A stretch of DNA of 64,000 nt from Acidobacteriota bacterium (GCA_003158745.1 PMLC01000079.1:35337-99336), one strand, 5' to 3'. Shown: positions 41,215 through 49,362, counted from the first letter of the stretch. The notes: generated by a model not told the origin, from the sequence alone. Translations and numbers: made by a program.

Positions 41215-42280
41215 GCCTCCCATCCCGCGCCCCCACCCGCTTGTGGAACTCACGCGTGCGCGACTGCTGGAATTCCTCCGCGAGCCGGAGGCAGTGTTCT
41301 GGGTCTTCATCTTTCCGGTGCTCCTCGCGGTCGCGCTCGGCATCGCTTTTCGGACCAAGCCGGTGGAGAAACTGCGCGTGGCGGTTGTGCGCACGGATCC
41401 CGCGGTTGAGCGGCTCGCCGCGCTGCTCACAGGCACGGCCGACCTGACGGTGTCGGTCGTCGCCTCAGCCGAGGCGACGCGGGCACTGCGGTCCGGCAAA
41501 GTTGACGTGGTCGTGGAGGGCTCGCCCGAGAAAGACCGGCGGCCTCTTTCCGTGACGTATCGCTACGACGCGACTCGGCCCGAGGGACGTGCCGCCCGCC
41601 TCGCGGTGGACGACGCGCTCCAGCGAGCCCTTGGGCGGCCCGACCGTTTGGACTCGCGGGAGGAACGGGTTGCCCAGCCGGGCAACCGGTACATCGACTT
41701 CCTGATCCCGGGGCTCATCGGCCTCAACCTGATGGGAAGCGGGATGTGGGGGCTCGGGTTCGCGGTGGTGCAGGCTCGAACGCGCAAGCTCCTCAAGCGG
41801 TTTGCCGCCACCCCGATGCGGCGATCCCACTACCTGCTCTCGTTCATGTTCTCGCGGCTCGTCGGCCTCGTTCTCGAGGTGGTGGTCGTGGTGGGGTTCG
41901 GCTGGTTGCTGTTCGGCGTGGAGGTGCGGGGCTCGATCCTAGACCTTGTGATGATCTCGTTGCTGGGATCGCTGACCTTCGCGGGCATCGGCCTTCTCGT
42001 GGCGGCAAGGCCAAGAACGGTCGAGGGCGTTTCGGGCTGGATGAACCTGGTCCAGCTGCCGATGTGGCTAGTGTCGGGCACCTTCTTCTCGTACGAGCGC
42101 TTCCCCGTGGCGGCGCACCGTTTCATCCGTGCGCTGCCCCTGACAGCCCTCAACGATGCCCTGCGTTCGGTGATCAATGACGGCGCGCCCCTCGTGGCTA
42201 GTTGGCAGGCCATTGCCGTGATGGCGGTGTGGGGAGCGGTGAGCTTCGCACTGGCCCTGAGACTCTTCCGCTGGCAGTAG
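41207..42280 (+). CDS. ABC-2 type transporter permease
   Basis: 357 residues. One N-terminal helix (PEAVFWVFIFPVLLAVALGI), a ~140-residue extracytoplasmic segment and five C-terminal helices (GLIGLNLMGSGMWGLGFAVV onward) give the six-helix topology of ABC-2 exporters with an extended first loop. LKRFAATPMRRSHYLLSFM is the coupling-helix region common to the family. It pairs with the ATPase gene it overlaps and should form a dimeric exporter in the inner membrane. A heptamer-repeat hairpin follows in the gap to the convergent DUF2891 gene. Confidence 0.92.
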   Translation: MSRPPIPRPHPLVELTRARLLEFLREPEAVFWVFIFPVLLAVALGIAFRTKPVEKLRVAVVRTDPAVERLAALLTGTADLTVSVVASAEATRALRSGKVDVVVEGSPEKDRRPLSVTYRYDATRPEGRAARLAVDDALQRALGRPDRLDSREERVAQPGNRYIDFLIPGLIGLNLMGSGMWGLGFAVVQARTRKLLKRFAATPMRRSHYLLSFMFSRLVGLVLEVVVVVGFGWLLFGVEVRGSILDLVMISLLGSLTFAGIGLLVAARPRTVEGVSGWMNLVQLPMWLVSGTFFSYERFPVAAHRFIRALPLTALNDALRSVINDGAPLVASWQAIAVMAVWGAVSFALALRLFRWQ

Positions 42281-42320
42281 CTCCTGCGAGGCTGTTCGAA
42301 GGTTCGCCGCTTAAGACGCA

Positions 42321-42420
42321 AGTTAAGAGTTGAGAGTGAAGAGTGAAGAGTTCAAAAACCGGGATCGATTGTGCCGCGTTGTTTCTTGGTCTTTCAACTC
42401 TTCACTCTTCACTCTGAACT
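42321..42420. repeat. Heptanucleotide-repeat inverted element B (AGTGAAG units)
   Basis: The left arm is AGTTAAG, AGTTGAG, AGTGAAG, AGTGAAG, AGTTCAA (42321-42355). The right arm is TTCAACT, CTTCACT, CTTCACT, CTGAACT (42393-42420). Positions 42328-42352 and 42396-42420 are inverted copies matching at 24 of 25 bases, around a 43-nt loop. The arms are A/T- and purine- or pyrimidine-biased, unlike the GC-rich surroundings. The element lies between two convergent genes. No T-run follows either arm. Confidence 0.9.
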
Positions 42421-42464
42421 CGCCTTAGACCTCTGCGCCCCTGAACGCGGGGCAGGCTTTTTCG

Positions 42465-43568
42465 TCAGGGCGCTTTTGGGAGGCCGCGGCCGGTGACCAG
42501 GTAGACGGCGAAGCTGCCCAGCCAGTGCCCGCTCTCGTAGTGTGCACCTGTGACCACTGCCAGTCCCGAATCGCGATGAGCGGCGGCCGTGGCACGCAGG
42601 GTCGCGACGCGCGGATCGGCAGTTGGCAAGCCCGCAGCGATCCCCTCGAGCATCCAGGCCCGGGACAGGTTGAGGCCGTCGAGGTGAGCGAGCTTGCCGT
42701 CGGCCGGGTCGGTCACCACCGCGGGCTGCAACCACGACGTCGAGCCGTCGAGCGGCAGTCTCGGCAGGAACGCCCCCAACCACGCCGCGAATTCAGTCCG
42801 CGAGACAACGCGGCGCACCAGGTCGGCCTCGGCCAGGCAGGGTGACAGGAAGTCCTGCCCGGACGGCTCGTATGCCATAGGACAATCGCGGTCGGCGAGG
42901 TAGTAGTCGCGGGTGCGTTTCTCGATGAGCGACCTCATCTCGTCGTCCCCGGTCGTCCGCGCCCAATCGAGGATCAGACCGAGGGCAAAGGCGGTCTGGC
43001 TGTGCTCGCCGATCCGGATCGGGTGCGAGAGCTTGGGCAGCCACGCCTTGATGTGAGCGGCCGAAGCGCGCTCGAGCGGTCGGAGAGCCTGTTCCCACTC
43101 ACGCGCCTGGGGATCGTCCCACTCCCTGATTTCGGTGGCGAGCTGAAGGAGCCAGGCAAGGCCGTAGGGACGCTCGAAGTCCGAGCGCCCGGGAGCCTCC
43201 AGGTAGCGCACCTCGGAGGCGATGTGCGCGGCCGTTAGGCTCTGTGAGATCGCGACCCGCGCCTTCGGAACGAACAGTGCGTCGGGGAATGTGCGCATCA
43301 GCCGCACCAGCAGCCAGTGGCCGTGAACCGCCGAGTGCCAGTCGAAGCACCCGCAGAAAGCAGGGGTTAGCTCGCGGGGGGGCTTCACGTCGGCGTCGCT
43401 CGCGAGGACGTGGGAGATCTTGTTGGGGTACTCCTTGTGGACACAGGCGAGAGCGAGGTCGGCGAACCGTTGTGCGGCGGTAACGGAAAGAACTCCAGGC
43501 TCTTCGGCAGCCACCAACTGGAACGCACCGGCCAGAAAAATGCACGAGACGGCTATTCTCCTGAACAT
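42465..43568 (-). CDS. Secreted DUF2891 family protein
   Basis: 367 residues from ATG 43568, with a signal peptide (MFRRIAVSCIFLAGAFQLVA). The mature part is a mostly helical domain with the conserved segments PAFCGCFDWHSAVHGHWLLV, RPYGLAWLLQLATE, HSQTAFALGLILDWAR, LSPCLAEADLVRRV and the C-terminal HYESGHWLGSFAVYLVT, which match my recollection of DUF2891, a family of unknown function with an (alpha/alpha)-barrel look. An enzyme acting on sugars is plausible from the fold but unproven. It is divergent from the lysine-dehydrogenase-like gene and convergent with the ABC operon. Confidence 0.8.
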   Translation of the reverse strand: MFRRIAVSCIFLAGAFQLVAAEEPGVLSVTAAQRFADLALACVHKEYPNKISHVLASDADVKPPRELTPAFCGCFDWHSAVHGHWLLVRLMRTFPDALFVPKARVAISQSLTAAHIASEVRYLEAPGRSDFERPYGLAWLLQLATEIREWDDPQAREWEQALRPLERASAAHIKAWLPKLSHPIRIGEHSQTAFALGLILDWARTTGDDEMRSLIEKRTRDYYLADRDCPMAYEPSGQDFLSPCLAEADLVRRVVSRTEFAAWLGAFLPRLPLDGSTSWLQPAVVTDPADGKLAHLDGLNLSRAWMLEGIAAGLPTADPRVATLRATAAAHRDSGLAVVTGAHYESGHWLGSFAVYLVTGRGLPKAP

Positions 43569-43697
43569 GGCGGGATGGTAGCACCGTGATCCGGTGCGGG
43601 CGCTCACAGGAGGAGGGTGTAGCCGATCTTGTCGGAAAGTGCCAAGCGACACCCAACTGCGTTCTCGCTTCGGTCTCCAGCGTTGGTCTCTCCACGC

Positions 43698-43703
43698 TAC
43701 ACT
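43698..43703 (+). promoter_or_regulatory. -10-like box (GCTACACT) before the lysine-dehydrogenase-like gene
   Basis: GCTACACT lies 26 nt before the ATG at 43730, leaving room for a short leader with the GGGAGGGA ribosome-binding site. It resembles the GCTACAAT boxes elsewhere in the window. Confidence 0.35.
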
Positions 43704-43729
43704 TCGCGCGGAGTCGGGAGGGATCGAAG

Positions 43730-44869
43730 ATGAGAGTTGTGGTGCTCGGGGGTGGGTTGGTGGGTGGCGTGATGGCGAGGGATCTCGCCAGGGACGGCGA
43801 GTTCGATGTCACGGTGGCGGATGTCTCGGCGAAGGTGCTGGGGCGTCTCGAGGGTGTCGTGGGACTCACGACGGTGCGCGCCGATCTCTCGGACGCGGGA
43901 TCGATCCGACGGGTCGTGGATGGGAACGACCTCGTAGTCGGCGCGGTGCCGGGCCACATGGGTTTCGCGGCGTTGAAAGCGGTGATCGAGGCCGGCAAGA
44001 GCATCGTGGACATCTCGTTCTTCTCGGAAGACGCTCTGGCACTCGACGCTCTAGCCCGTCAGCACGGCGTATGCGCCGTGGTCGACTGCGGGATCGCACC
44101 GGGGTGCTCCAACCTCATCCTCGGCCGGATGGAGACCGACTTTGACCAGGTCGACCGCTTCATCTGCTACGTCGGTGGCCTGCCTGCCGTGCGCACGTGG
44201 CCGTGGGAGTACAAGGCGCCGTTCTCGCCGAGCGACGTGCTCGAGGAGTACACCCGCCCTGCACGCTACGTCGCGGCTGGCCGGATGGTCACGATGCCGG
44301 CCCTCTCCGAGCCGGAGTTTGTCGAGTTCCCCGAGGTGGGAACTCTCGAGGCGTTCAATACGGATGGGCTTCGGTCGCTCCTCGTGACCGTCAAGGTGCC
44401 TTTCATGATCGAGAAGACGATGCGCTACCCAGGGCACATCGAGAAGATCCGGGTTCTGCGCGAAAGCGGTTTCTTTGGCACCGAACCGATCGAGGTCGGT
44501 GGCATCCGCGTGAAGCCGCTCGACGTCACGTCACATCTCCTGTTCCCTTCATGGCAGTTCGGTCCTGGCGAGGAGGACCTCACGGCGATGCGAGTGATCG
44601 TCGAGGGCGCGAAGGAGGGTCGCCGGCTGCGCCGGAGTTTCGAGATGGTCGATCGCTTCGATCGGGGTACGGGCACCACGTCGATGGCCCGCACCACAGG
44701 CTTCACGTGCACGGCGGGCGTGCGGCTGGTGGCCCAGGGTCTTTGGAAGCGAAAGGGTGTTTCGCCGCCGGAGTTCATCGGGCGGGAGCCGCGATGCTAC
44801 GATTTCATCATGGACGAACTCGCAAAGCGGGGCGTGATGTTTCAAGAGACGATCACGCCGTTGGGGTGA
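43730..44869 (+). CDS. Saccharopine-dehydrogenase-like NAD(P) enzyme, probable L-lysine 6-dehydrogenase
   Basis: 379 residues, matching the length of L-lysine 6-dehydrogenases and unlike longer saccharopine dehydrogenases. The N-terminal Rossmann motif VVVLGGGLVGGVMARDL, DLVVGAVPGHMGFAALKAVI and SIVDISFFSED belong to the Lys9/LYS-dehydrogenase group; VVDCGIAPGCSNLILGRM and GGLPAVRTWPWEYKAPFSP are characteristic of the lysine-dehydrogenase branch. It would oxidise lysine to aminoadipate semialdehyde, feeding lysine catabolism. ATG 43730 follows GGGAGGGA. It is monocistronic, 87 bp before the zinc-finger gene that has its own TATAAT box. Confidence 0.85.
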   Translation: MRVVVLGGGLVGGVMARDLARDGEFDVTVADVSAKVLGRLEGVVGLTTVRADLSDAGSIRRVVDGNDLVVGAVPGHMGFAALKAVIEAGKSIVDISFFSEDALALDALARQHGVCAVVDCGIAPGCSNLILGRMETDFDQVDRFICYVGGLPAVRTWPWEYKAPFSPSDVLEEYTRPARYVAAGRMVTMPALSEPEFVEFPEVGTLEAFNTDGLRSLLVTVKVPFMIEKTMRYPGHIEKIRVLRESGFFGTEPIEVGGIRVKPLDVTSHLLFPSWQFGPGEEDLTAMRVIVEGAKEGRRLRRSFEMVDRFDRGTGTTSMARTTGFTCTAGVRLVAQGLWKRKGVSPPEFIGREPRCYDFIMDELAKRGVMFQETITPLG

Positions 44870-44887
44870 GCGGGTGGTCATGGGCGA

Positions 44888-44893
44888 TATAAT
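44888..44893 (+). promoter_or_regulatory. -10 box (TATAAT) of the zinc-finger/LemA/M48 operon
   Basis: A consensus TATAAT lies 63 nt before the GTG start. No -35 hexamer is found at 16-18 bp spacing. Confidence 0.45.
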
Positions 44894-44956
44894 CGGGTCG
44901 ACCCCGGCGGTAAAACCCGACTGCGAGTGGGCGCGGCACCGGGAGAAGGAGCGAAC

Positions 44957-45406
44957 GTGAACTGCCCCGTCTGTCGCGAGCCACTCATCGTCGCCGAGCG
45001 CGAGGGAATAGAGCTGGACGCCTGCCCGTGGTGTCGAGGCCTCTGGTTCGATGCCGGGGAGCTGGCTCTGCTCGCGGAGAACGTGGGGCGAACCTTGTCG
45101 ATAGCGGAGGGCGGTCCGCTCGCCGCAGCGGTCAGCTCGGAGAAGCCCCGGAAGTGCCCGCGCTGCGACAAGGCGATGGAAAAGGTCTTCTTGGGGCAGG
45201 CGCCGCGGGTGATGCTCGACCGCTGCCCGAGTCACGGGTTATGGTTCGACCACGGCGAACTCGGTTCTCTGGTGGGGCAGATGGCTGTCGCGCCGGGGTC
45301 GCATCCCGAAGCGGTGCTTCGGTTCATGGGAGAGACGTTCGGAGTCGCGGCGCCGCCGCCTGAGTCGAAGGCGACCGGAAATCCCGCAGAGGAGGTGGAA
45401 CGATGA
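44957..45406 (+). CDS. Tandem zf-TFIIB-like zinc-ribbon protein
   Basis: 149 residues. Two zinc-ribbon units: Cys3/Cys6 with Cys23/Cys26, and Cys67/Cys70 with Cys90/His93, each followed by a near-identical GLWFDxGEL sequence. This is the bacterial zf-TFIIB family, small cytoplasmic proteins of unknown function. The second unit replaces the last Cys with His. GTG 44957 follows AGAAGGAG. The gene overlaps lemA by ATGA, so it belongs to the LemA/M48 protease operon and may be a cytosolic partner or regulator (inference). The C-terminal ~30 residues look disordered. Confidence 0.85.
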   Translation: MNCPVCREPLIVAEREGIELDACPWCRGLWFDAGELALLAENVGRTLSIAEGGPLAAAVSSEKPRKCPRCDKAMEKVFLGQAPRVMLDRCPSHGLWFDHGELGSLVGQMAVAPGSHPEAVLRFMGETFGVAAPPPESKATGNPAEEVER

Positions 45407-45960
45407 TCATACTTCTGGTCTTCCTGGTCCTGGTCGTGGTTGTGGTCTTCTGGGTAATGGGGCTGTATAACGGACTGGTCGGGTCGCGCAACGAGGTCAA
45501 GAACTCGTGGAGTCAGATCGAGGTGCAGCTCAAGCGGCGGCACGACCTCATCCCGAACCTCGTGGAGATCGTGAAGGGGTACATGGGCCACGAGCGCGGG
45601 ACGCTCGAGGCGGTGACCAAGGCACGGCAGCAGGCGGTCGAGGTGACCGGCAGCGTGGAGGAGCGGGCCAAGGTCGAGAACGCGCTCTCCCAGACGTTGC
45701 GATCGCTCTTCGCGGTTGCGGAGGCGTACCCCGACCTCAAGGCGAACCAGAATTTCCTTGCGCTGCAGGAGGAGCTCACCTCGACGGAGAACAAGATCGG
45801 TTTCGCACGCCAGTACTACAACGACGCGGTGCTGCGCCTCAACAACAAGATCCAAATGTTCCCATCCAACATCATCGCGGGCATGTTCAACTTCCAGCCG
45901 GAGACGTTCTTCCAGGTGGGAGCGCCGGAAGACCGGCAGGTCCCGCAGGTCAAGTTCTAG
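45403..45960 (+). CDS. lemA: LemA family protein
   Basis: 185 residues. An N-terminal membrane helix (LLVFLVLVVVVVFWVMGLY) is followed by the long helical LemA domain: YNGLVGSRNEVKNSWSQIEV, QLKRRHDLIPNLVEIVKGYM and NKIGFARQYYNDAVLRLNNK, then FPSNIIAGMF. LemA proteins are inner-membrane proteins with the helical bundle outside; they often sit beside HtpX-like M48 proteases, as here. Cleavage, scaffolding or envelope-stress roles have been proposed. ATG 45403 overlaps the zinc-finger gene, and the M48 gene starts 15 bp later. Confidence 0.95.
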   Translation: MIILLVFLVLVVVVVFWVMGLYNGLVGSRNEVKNSWSQIEVQLKRRHDLIPNLVEIVKGYMGHERGTLEAVTKARQQAVEVTGSVEERAKVENALSQTLRSLFAVAEAYPDLKANQNFLALQEELTSTENKIGFARQYYNDAVLRLNNKIQMFPSNIIAGMFNFQPETFFQVGAPEDRQVPQVKF

Positions 45961-45975
45961 AGAGGCTCGAAGGCC

Positions 45976-47187
45976 GTGTGGGAGATTATCCGGGCCAACC
46001 AGCGCCGCGCCGCCACTCTCGTGGTTTTGATGGCGGCGCTGCTGCTCCTAGTCGGATACGCACTCGGCGAGGCGCTCGCGCCGGGCGCCGGGCTCGGCGG
46101 CCTGTTCGTCGCGTTCGTAGTCTGGGTCGGGCTGACGCTCATCAGCTACTTCCGGGGTGACTCCATCTTCCTCGCACTCTCCGGGGCGCGGCGGATTGAG
46201 AAGAACGACAATCCGCAGCTGTTCAACGTGGTCGAAGAGATGACGATCGCGGCGGGGCTGCCGAAGGTGCCCGACATCTATGTGATGGACGACGCCGCAC
46301 CGAACGCTTTCGCGACCGGTCGCGACGCTCAGCACGCGGCGGTGGCGGTCACGGCGGGACTGCTGGAGTCGCTGAACCGCGACGAACTGCAGGGGGTGAT
46401 CGCGCACGAACTCGGACACGTGAAGAACCGCGACGTGCTGTACATGATGATGGTGGGGATCATGATGGGCGCCATCGTGCTGCTGGCCGACGTCGGCGCC
46501 CGCGTCTTCTTTTTCGGGGGTGGGCGGAGGCGAACCTCGTCCCGGTCGGAAGGGCAGGGCCAACTCGTGATCGTGGTGGTCGCGCTCGTTCTCATGATCC
46601 TCGCGCCGATCATCGCCCAGCTCATCTATCTTGCCCTCTCGCGCCGTCGCGAGTACCTGGCCGACGCGTCCTCCGCGCTGTTCACCCGATACCCCGAGGG
46701 CCTCGCGAGTGCCCTCGAGAAGATCTCGCATTCGACCGCAACGCTCGCGTCGGCGACGCGAGCCACGGCGCCGATGTACATCGTCAACCCCTTGGGCGCC
46801 ACCGCCCGGGGCCTCGCCGACCTCACCAGCACGCACCCGCCGATATCGGAGCGCGTTCGGATCCTGCGCTCGATGGGCGGTGGTGCGGCGTTGAGTAACT
46901 ACGAGCAGGCGTTCCGCTCGGTGACCGGACGCGCCGGTGGCGTGATTCCGACCTCGGCGCTCGCCGGCGGCGAGCACGGGCCCGCCGCCGCGCCGACGGC
47001 GCCCGATACGAGTGCTCGTCTCGAGAGGGTTCGGCAGACCACCGACATGCTCTGGCGCCTCAACCAGTACATCTTCCTCACATGCCCGTGCGGCACCAAG
47101 CTAAAGGTGCCGCCAGCGTACGTCGGCCGGGAGATCGCGTGCCCGCACTGCGGCGCGCTCCACATGATCCAGTGCGGCGCGGCATGA
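45976..47187 (+). CDS. M48 family (HtpX-like) membrane metalloprotease with C-terminal zinc ribbon
   Basis: 403 residues. Two N-terminal helices (~12-60) precede the catalytic region: VIAHELGHVKNRD has the HELGH zinc site at 144-148 and RRREYLADASS supplies Glu226. Two further helices lie between (around 155-172 and 200-222), as in HtpX. Unusual is the extra C-terminal part: an Ala/Pro linker, an amphipathic stretch RLERVRQTTDMLWRLNQYIF, and a zinc-ribbon-like knuckle pair Cys370/Cys372 and Cys389/Cys392. Known HtpX degrades misfolded membrane proteins. The ribbon may bind a partner such as the zf-TFIIB protein encoded upstream (inference). Confidence 0.92.
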   Translation: MWEIIRANQRRAATLVVLMAALLLLVGYALGEALAPGAGLGGLFVAFVVWVGLTLISYFRGDSIFLALSGARRIEKNDNPQLFNVVEEMTIAAGLPKVPDIYVMDDAAPNAFATGRDAQHAAVAVTAGLLESLNRDELQGVIAHELGHVKNRDVLYMMMVGIMMGAIVLLADVGARVFFFGGGRRRTSSRSEGQGQLVIVVVALVLMILAPIIAQLIYLALSRRREYLADASSALFTRYPEGLASALEKISHSTATLASATRATAPMYIVNPLGATARGLADLTSTHPPISERVRILRSMGGGAALSNYEQAFRSVTGRAGGVIPTSALAGGEHGPAAAPTAPDTSARLERVRQTTDMLWRLNQYIFLTCPCGTKLKVPPAYVGREIACPHCGALHMIQCGAA

Positions 47188-47208
47188 CCGGACTCTGCGC
47201 CGGGGACG

Positions 47209-47646
47209 TCACGAAGCAGGTGTCGGCTTCTGTGCCGGCGGCGTGTCGGGTCTTGCCGCTGGTGGTGCCCACATCTTCTTGTTGAACGGTGGCATGCGCA
47301 GCTCGACCATCCGATCGAAACGGCGACGCTGATCCTCATCGAGCACGGCGCGTGTCTCGTTTCGGAGGCGCTCGAAAACCGCGGTCACCTGCGGCATCAG
47401 GGGCTGCATCACTCTGGCCGCATCCTCGCGGGCGCGAGCAGCCGACGCTTCGATCTGCTGCCGTTGGGCGGCAGTCAAGTGGAGTTCTCGGTCGAGTCGA
47501 TGAACGATGATCCCAGCCATGCCCGCGGGACTGTCCATGAGGTGCCTCTGGACGTGAAACCGTGTGAGGTGCAGTGTGACCGCCCCACAGAGGAAACCCG
47601 CGACGAAGACTGCTAGCACCGCAAGACGCGCTCGCCACGGGCTCAC
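47209..47646 (-). CDS. CpxP/Spy-like periplasmic protein with membrane anchor
   Basis: 145 residues. One N-terminal helix (RARLAVLAVFVAGFLCGAVT) and a helical hairpin with LTxxQ-like motifs: RELHLTAAQRQQIEA and VLDEDQRRRFDRMV. This is the pattern of CpxP/Spy/ZraP sensors or chaperones that respond to envelope damage or metals. A Pro-rich tail (PDTPPAQKPTPAS) ends the protein. It is last in a sigma, anti-sigma, CpxP-like operon (ATGA overlap upstream), so it probably reports envelope stress to that regulator. Some relatives are annotated as periplasmic heavy-metal sensors. Confidence 0.75.
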   Translation of the reverse strand: MSPWRARLAVLAVFVAGFLCGAVTLHLTRFHVQRHLMDSPAGMAGIIVHRLDRELHLTAAQRQQIEASAARAREDAARVMQPLMPQVTAVFERLRNETRAVLDEDQRRRFDRMVELRMPPFNKKMWAPPAARPDTPPAQKPTPAS

Positions 47647-48056
47647 CGTGTACCTCCTTTGGGAGGAACCTCGCCGCCACCGGCGAGCAGCAAGGCTGTG
47701 AGAGGCGCATCCGCGCCGACGTCGCGGCTTTGCAGCACGACCATCGCGGCGTCGTCCTGAACTTCAGCATCACGCCCGACCTCGACGCCGGCCCACAGCG
47801 AAAGAACGACGACAACCGCCAGGAGCGCGGGCAGAGCGTGCCACGCCACCCTCGCGACGAGCTGCATGGACCGGGAATCACCCCGTTCTCGGGCGAGGGC
47901 TTTGACCCTTGCGGCGAAGAACGGCGAGAGGTTCGGCAACTCCTCCGGTCGCGCAGCAGCGGCCTCGAGAAGCTGCTTGAGAGTGCCATCCTCCCAGCTG
48001 CGCGGAGTTCCCCCAGTGACCTGATTACTAGGAACTTCTGGCATACCCGTCATCAC
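47643..48056 (-). CDS. Probable anti-sigma factor, single transmembrane helix
   Basis: 137 residues. The N-terminal ~75 residues are cytoplasmic (LKQLLEAAAARPEELPNLSPFFAARVKALARE), with one membrane helix (HALPALLAVVVVLSLWAGVEV) and a ~45-residue external tail. The segment FFAARVKALARER resembles helices found in anti-sigma proteins without zinc. Its ATG overlaps the ECF sigma stop (ATGA), and its own stop overlaps the next gene by ATGA. Function is inferred from topology and position. Confidence 0.7.
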   Translation of the reverse strand: MMTGMPEVPSNQVTGGTPRSWEDGTLKQLLEAAAARPEELPNLSPFFAARVKALARERGDSRSMQLVARVAWHALPALLAVVVVLSLWAGVEVGRDAEVQDDAAMVVLQSRDVGADAPLTALLLAGGGEVPPKGGTR

Positions 48057-48655
48057 CTCCGTCCCGTCGAGTTGCCGACCATCAATTTGCGAATCCGATT
48101 GCGCGCGCGGAACGCCCGGATCTTGACGTTCGCGACAGACCAGCCCGTAAGCGCAGCTACTTCCGCCACCGTCATCCCCTCCAGCACCATCAGGGTGAGG
48201 ACGAGACGGTCGGGAGGGGACACCTTGGCGAGGACCTTCTCGGCGTCCAGACGAGCCTCCTCGCGTTGCCAGTGGACCGACGCGTCGTTCCCCTCGAACG
48301 GCACACCGGTCCCCTCACGCTCGTGGGGATCCGAGCCAAGTTGCGAAAACGCAATCTCCGGACGCGTACGCTGGCGGCGCAGCTGATCGTAGCAGGCGTT
48401 GACAGTGATGCGGGACAGCCAATGGCCGAGCGGGACTTCGCCTCGGTAGCCTGCCATGGCGCCGTACGCTTTCACGAAGACCTCCTGCGCGATGTCCTCG
48501 ATGACGTCTGCACGCCTGAAGAAACGCCCTGCGATCTGGACGACCTGGTGCTGGTTAGCACGGATGACCTCTCCAAATGCCTCGTCGTCGCCGGAGACGA
48601 CGCGGGAGGCGAGAAGTCGGTCACTCGCAAGGTGGTCCATTGTGTCATCGCCCAC
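48053..48655 (-). CDS. ECF-type RNA polymerase sigma factor (RpoE-like)
   Basis: About 200 residues. Region 2: DDEAFGEVIRANQHQVVQIA, EDIAQEVFVKAYGAM and GEVPLGHWLSRITVNACYDQL; region 4: PPDRLVLTLMVLEGM and VAEVAALTGWSVANVKIRAFR. It fits the RpoE/ECF02-like group. I chose GTG 48655 because GAGGGG and GGGAGG lie directly upstream; the ATG at 48640 is the alternative but has no site. It leads an operon with a membrane anti-sigma and a CpxP-like protein, the usual layout of an envelope-stress regulon. Confidence 0.9.
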   Translation of the reverse strand: MGDDTMDHLASDRLLASRVVSGDDEAFGEVIRANQHQVVQIAGRFFRRADVIEDIAQEVFVKAYGAMAGYRGEVPLGHWLSRITVNACYDQLRRQRTRPEIAFSQLGSDPHEREGTGVPFEGNDASVHWQREEARLDAEKVLAKVSPPDRLVLTLMVLEGMTVAEVAALTGWSVANVKIRAFRARNRIRKLMVGNSTGRR

Positions 48656-48802
48656 CGACCCCTCGCCTCCCGCCGGGAAGCCACAATAACGTCGCCGAAG
48701 CTCAGCCTGCACGTACCCCTCACTGCGAAAGACGTCCACCCATGCCAAGAGGTTACGCCAAGGCCCCGGAGTCGGCGATTGTCCGTGAACTCCCGGCACG
48801 GT

Positions 48803-48846
48803 CACAGACAAAACGGCCCGCACCTTCTCCGAGGACGGTGCGGGCC
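48803..48846 (-). terminator. Intrinsic terminator of the ferritin gene
   Basis: On the minus strand GGCCCGCACC (48846-48837) pairs perfectly with GGTGCGGGCC (48824-48815) around a 12-nt loop and is followed by GTTTTGTCTGT. It starts 25 bp after the ferritin stop. Confidence 0.85.
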
Positions 48847-48870
48847 GATGGGATCGTGTGTCCGGAGGCG

Positions 48871-49362
48871 TCAGGCGCCGCGCTTGCCCAGTTCATGGTC
48901 AAGATAGTAGAGAGCGCCGGGGTGGTCTCCGACCGCCTCCAAGCGCATGATGATCGGCTCGAGCGTAGCCTCTTCCTCGACCTGTTCCTTCACGAACCAT
49001 TGCAGGAAGTTGGACGTCGCATGGTCCTTGGCGGCGATCGCCTTGTCCATCAGTGTGTTGATCCTCTTGGTGATGTGCTGCTCGTGGGCATAGGCGGCCT
49101 TGAACGCTGCCAGGACCGTCGGCCACTCGCCCTTTGGCTGGTCGATGGCGATCAGGGCCACGAGCCCGCCGCGCTCGTGGACGAAGCCGAAGAACTTGAG
49201 TGCGTGGGACATCTCTTCCTGGGCCTGCGCCCTCATCCATTTGGCGAGCCCCGGGAAGCCGCTCTCGTCGAAGTGAGCCGACATCGCGAGATACAAGTAG
49301 AACGAGTAGAACTCCGCATTGATCTGTTCGTTGATGGCCTTTTCGATCGGTTTGGCGATCAT
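48871..49362 (-). CDS. ftn: Bacterial non-haem ferritin
   Basis: 163 residues, the FtnA length. It oxidises and stores iron in a 24-subunit shell. Ferroxidase ligands match E. coli positions: Glu17 (NAEFYSFYLYLAMS), Glu50 and His53 (EEMSHALKFF), Glu94 (HEQHITKRI) and a Gln/Glu region FVKEQVEEE. The ATG at 49362 is preceded by GGGAGG at 8 nt; the open frame upstream adds 15 unsupported codons. It is transcribed alone with its own terminator. A CATTAT box ~70 nt upstream is a weak promoter candidate; I do not see a clear Fur site. Confidence 0.96.
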   Translation of the reverse strand: MIAKPIEKAINEQINAEFYSFYLYLAMSAHFDESGFPGLAKWMRAQAQEEMSHALKFFGFVHERGGLVALIAIDQPKGEWPTVLAAFKAAYAHEQHITKRINTLMDKAIAAKDHATSNFLQWFVKEQVEEEATLEPIIMRLEAVGDHPGALYYLDHELGKRGA

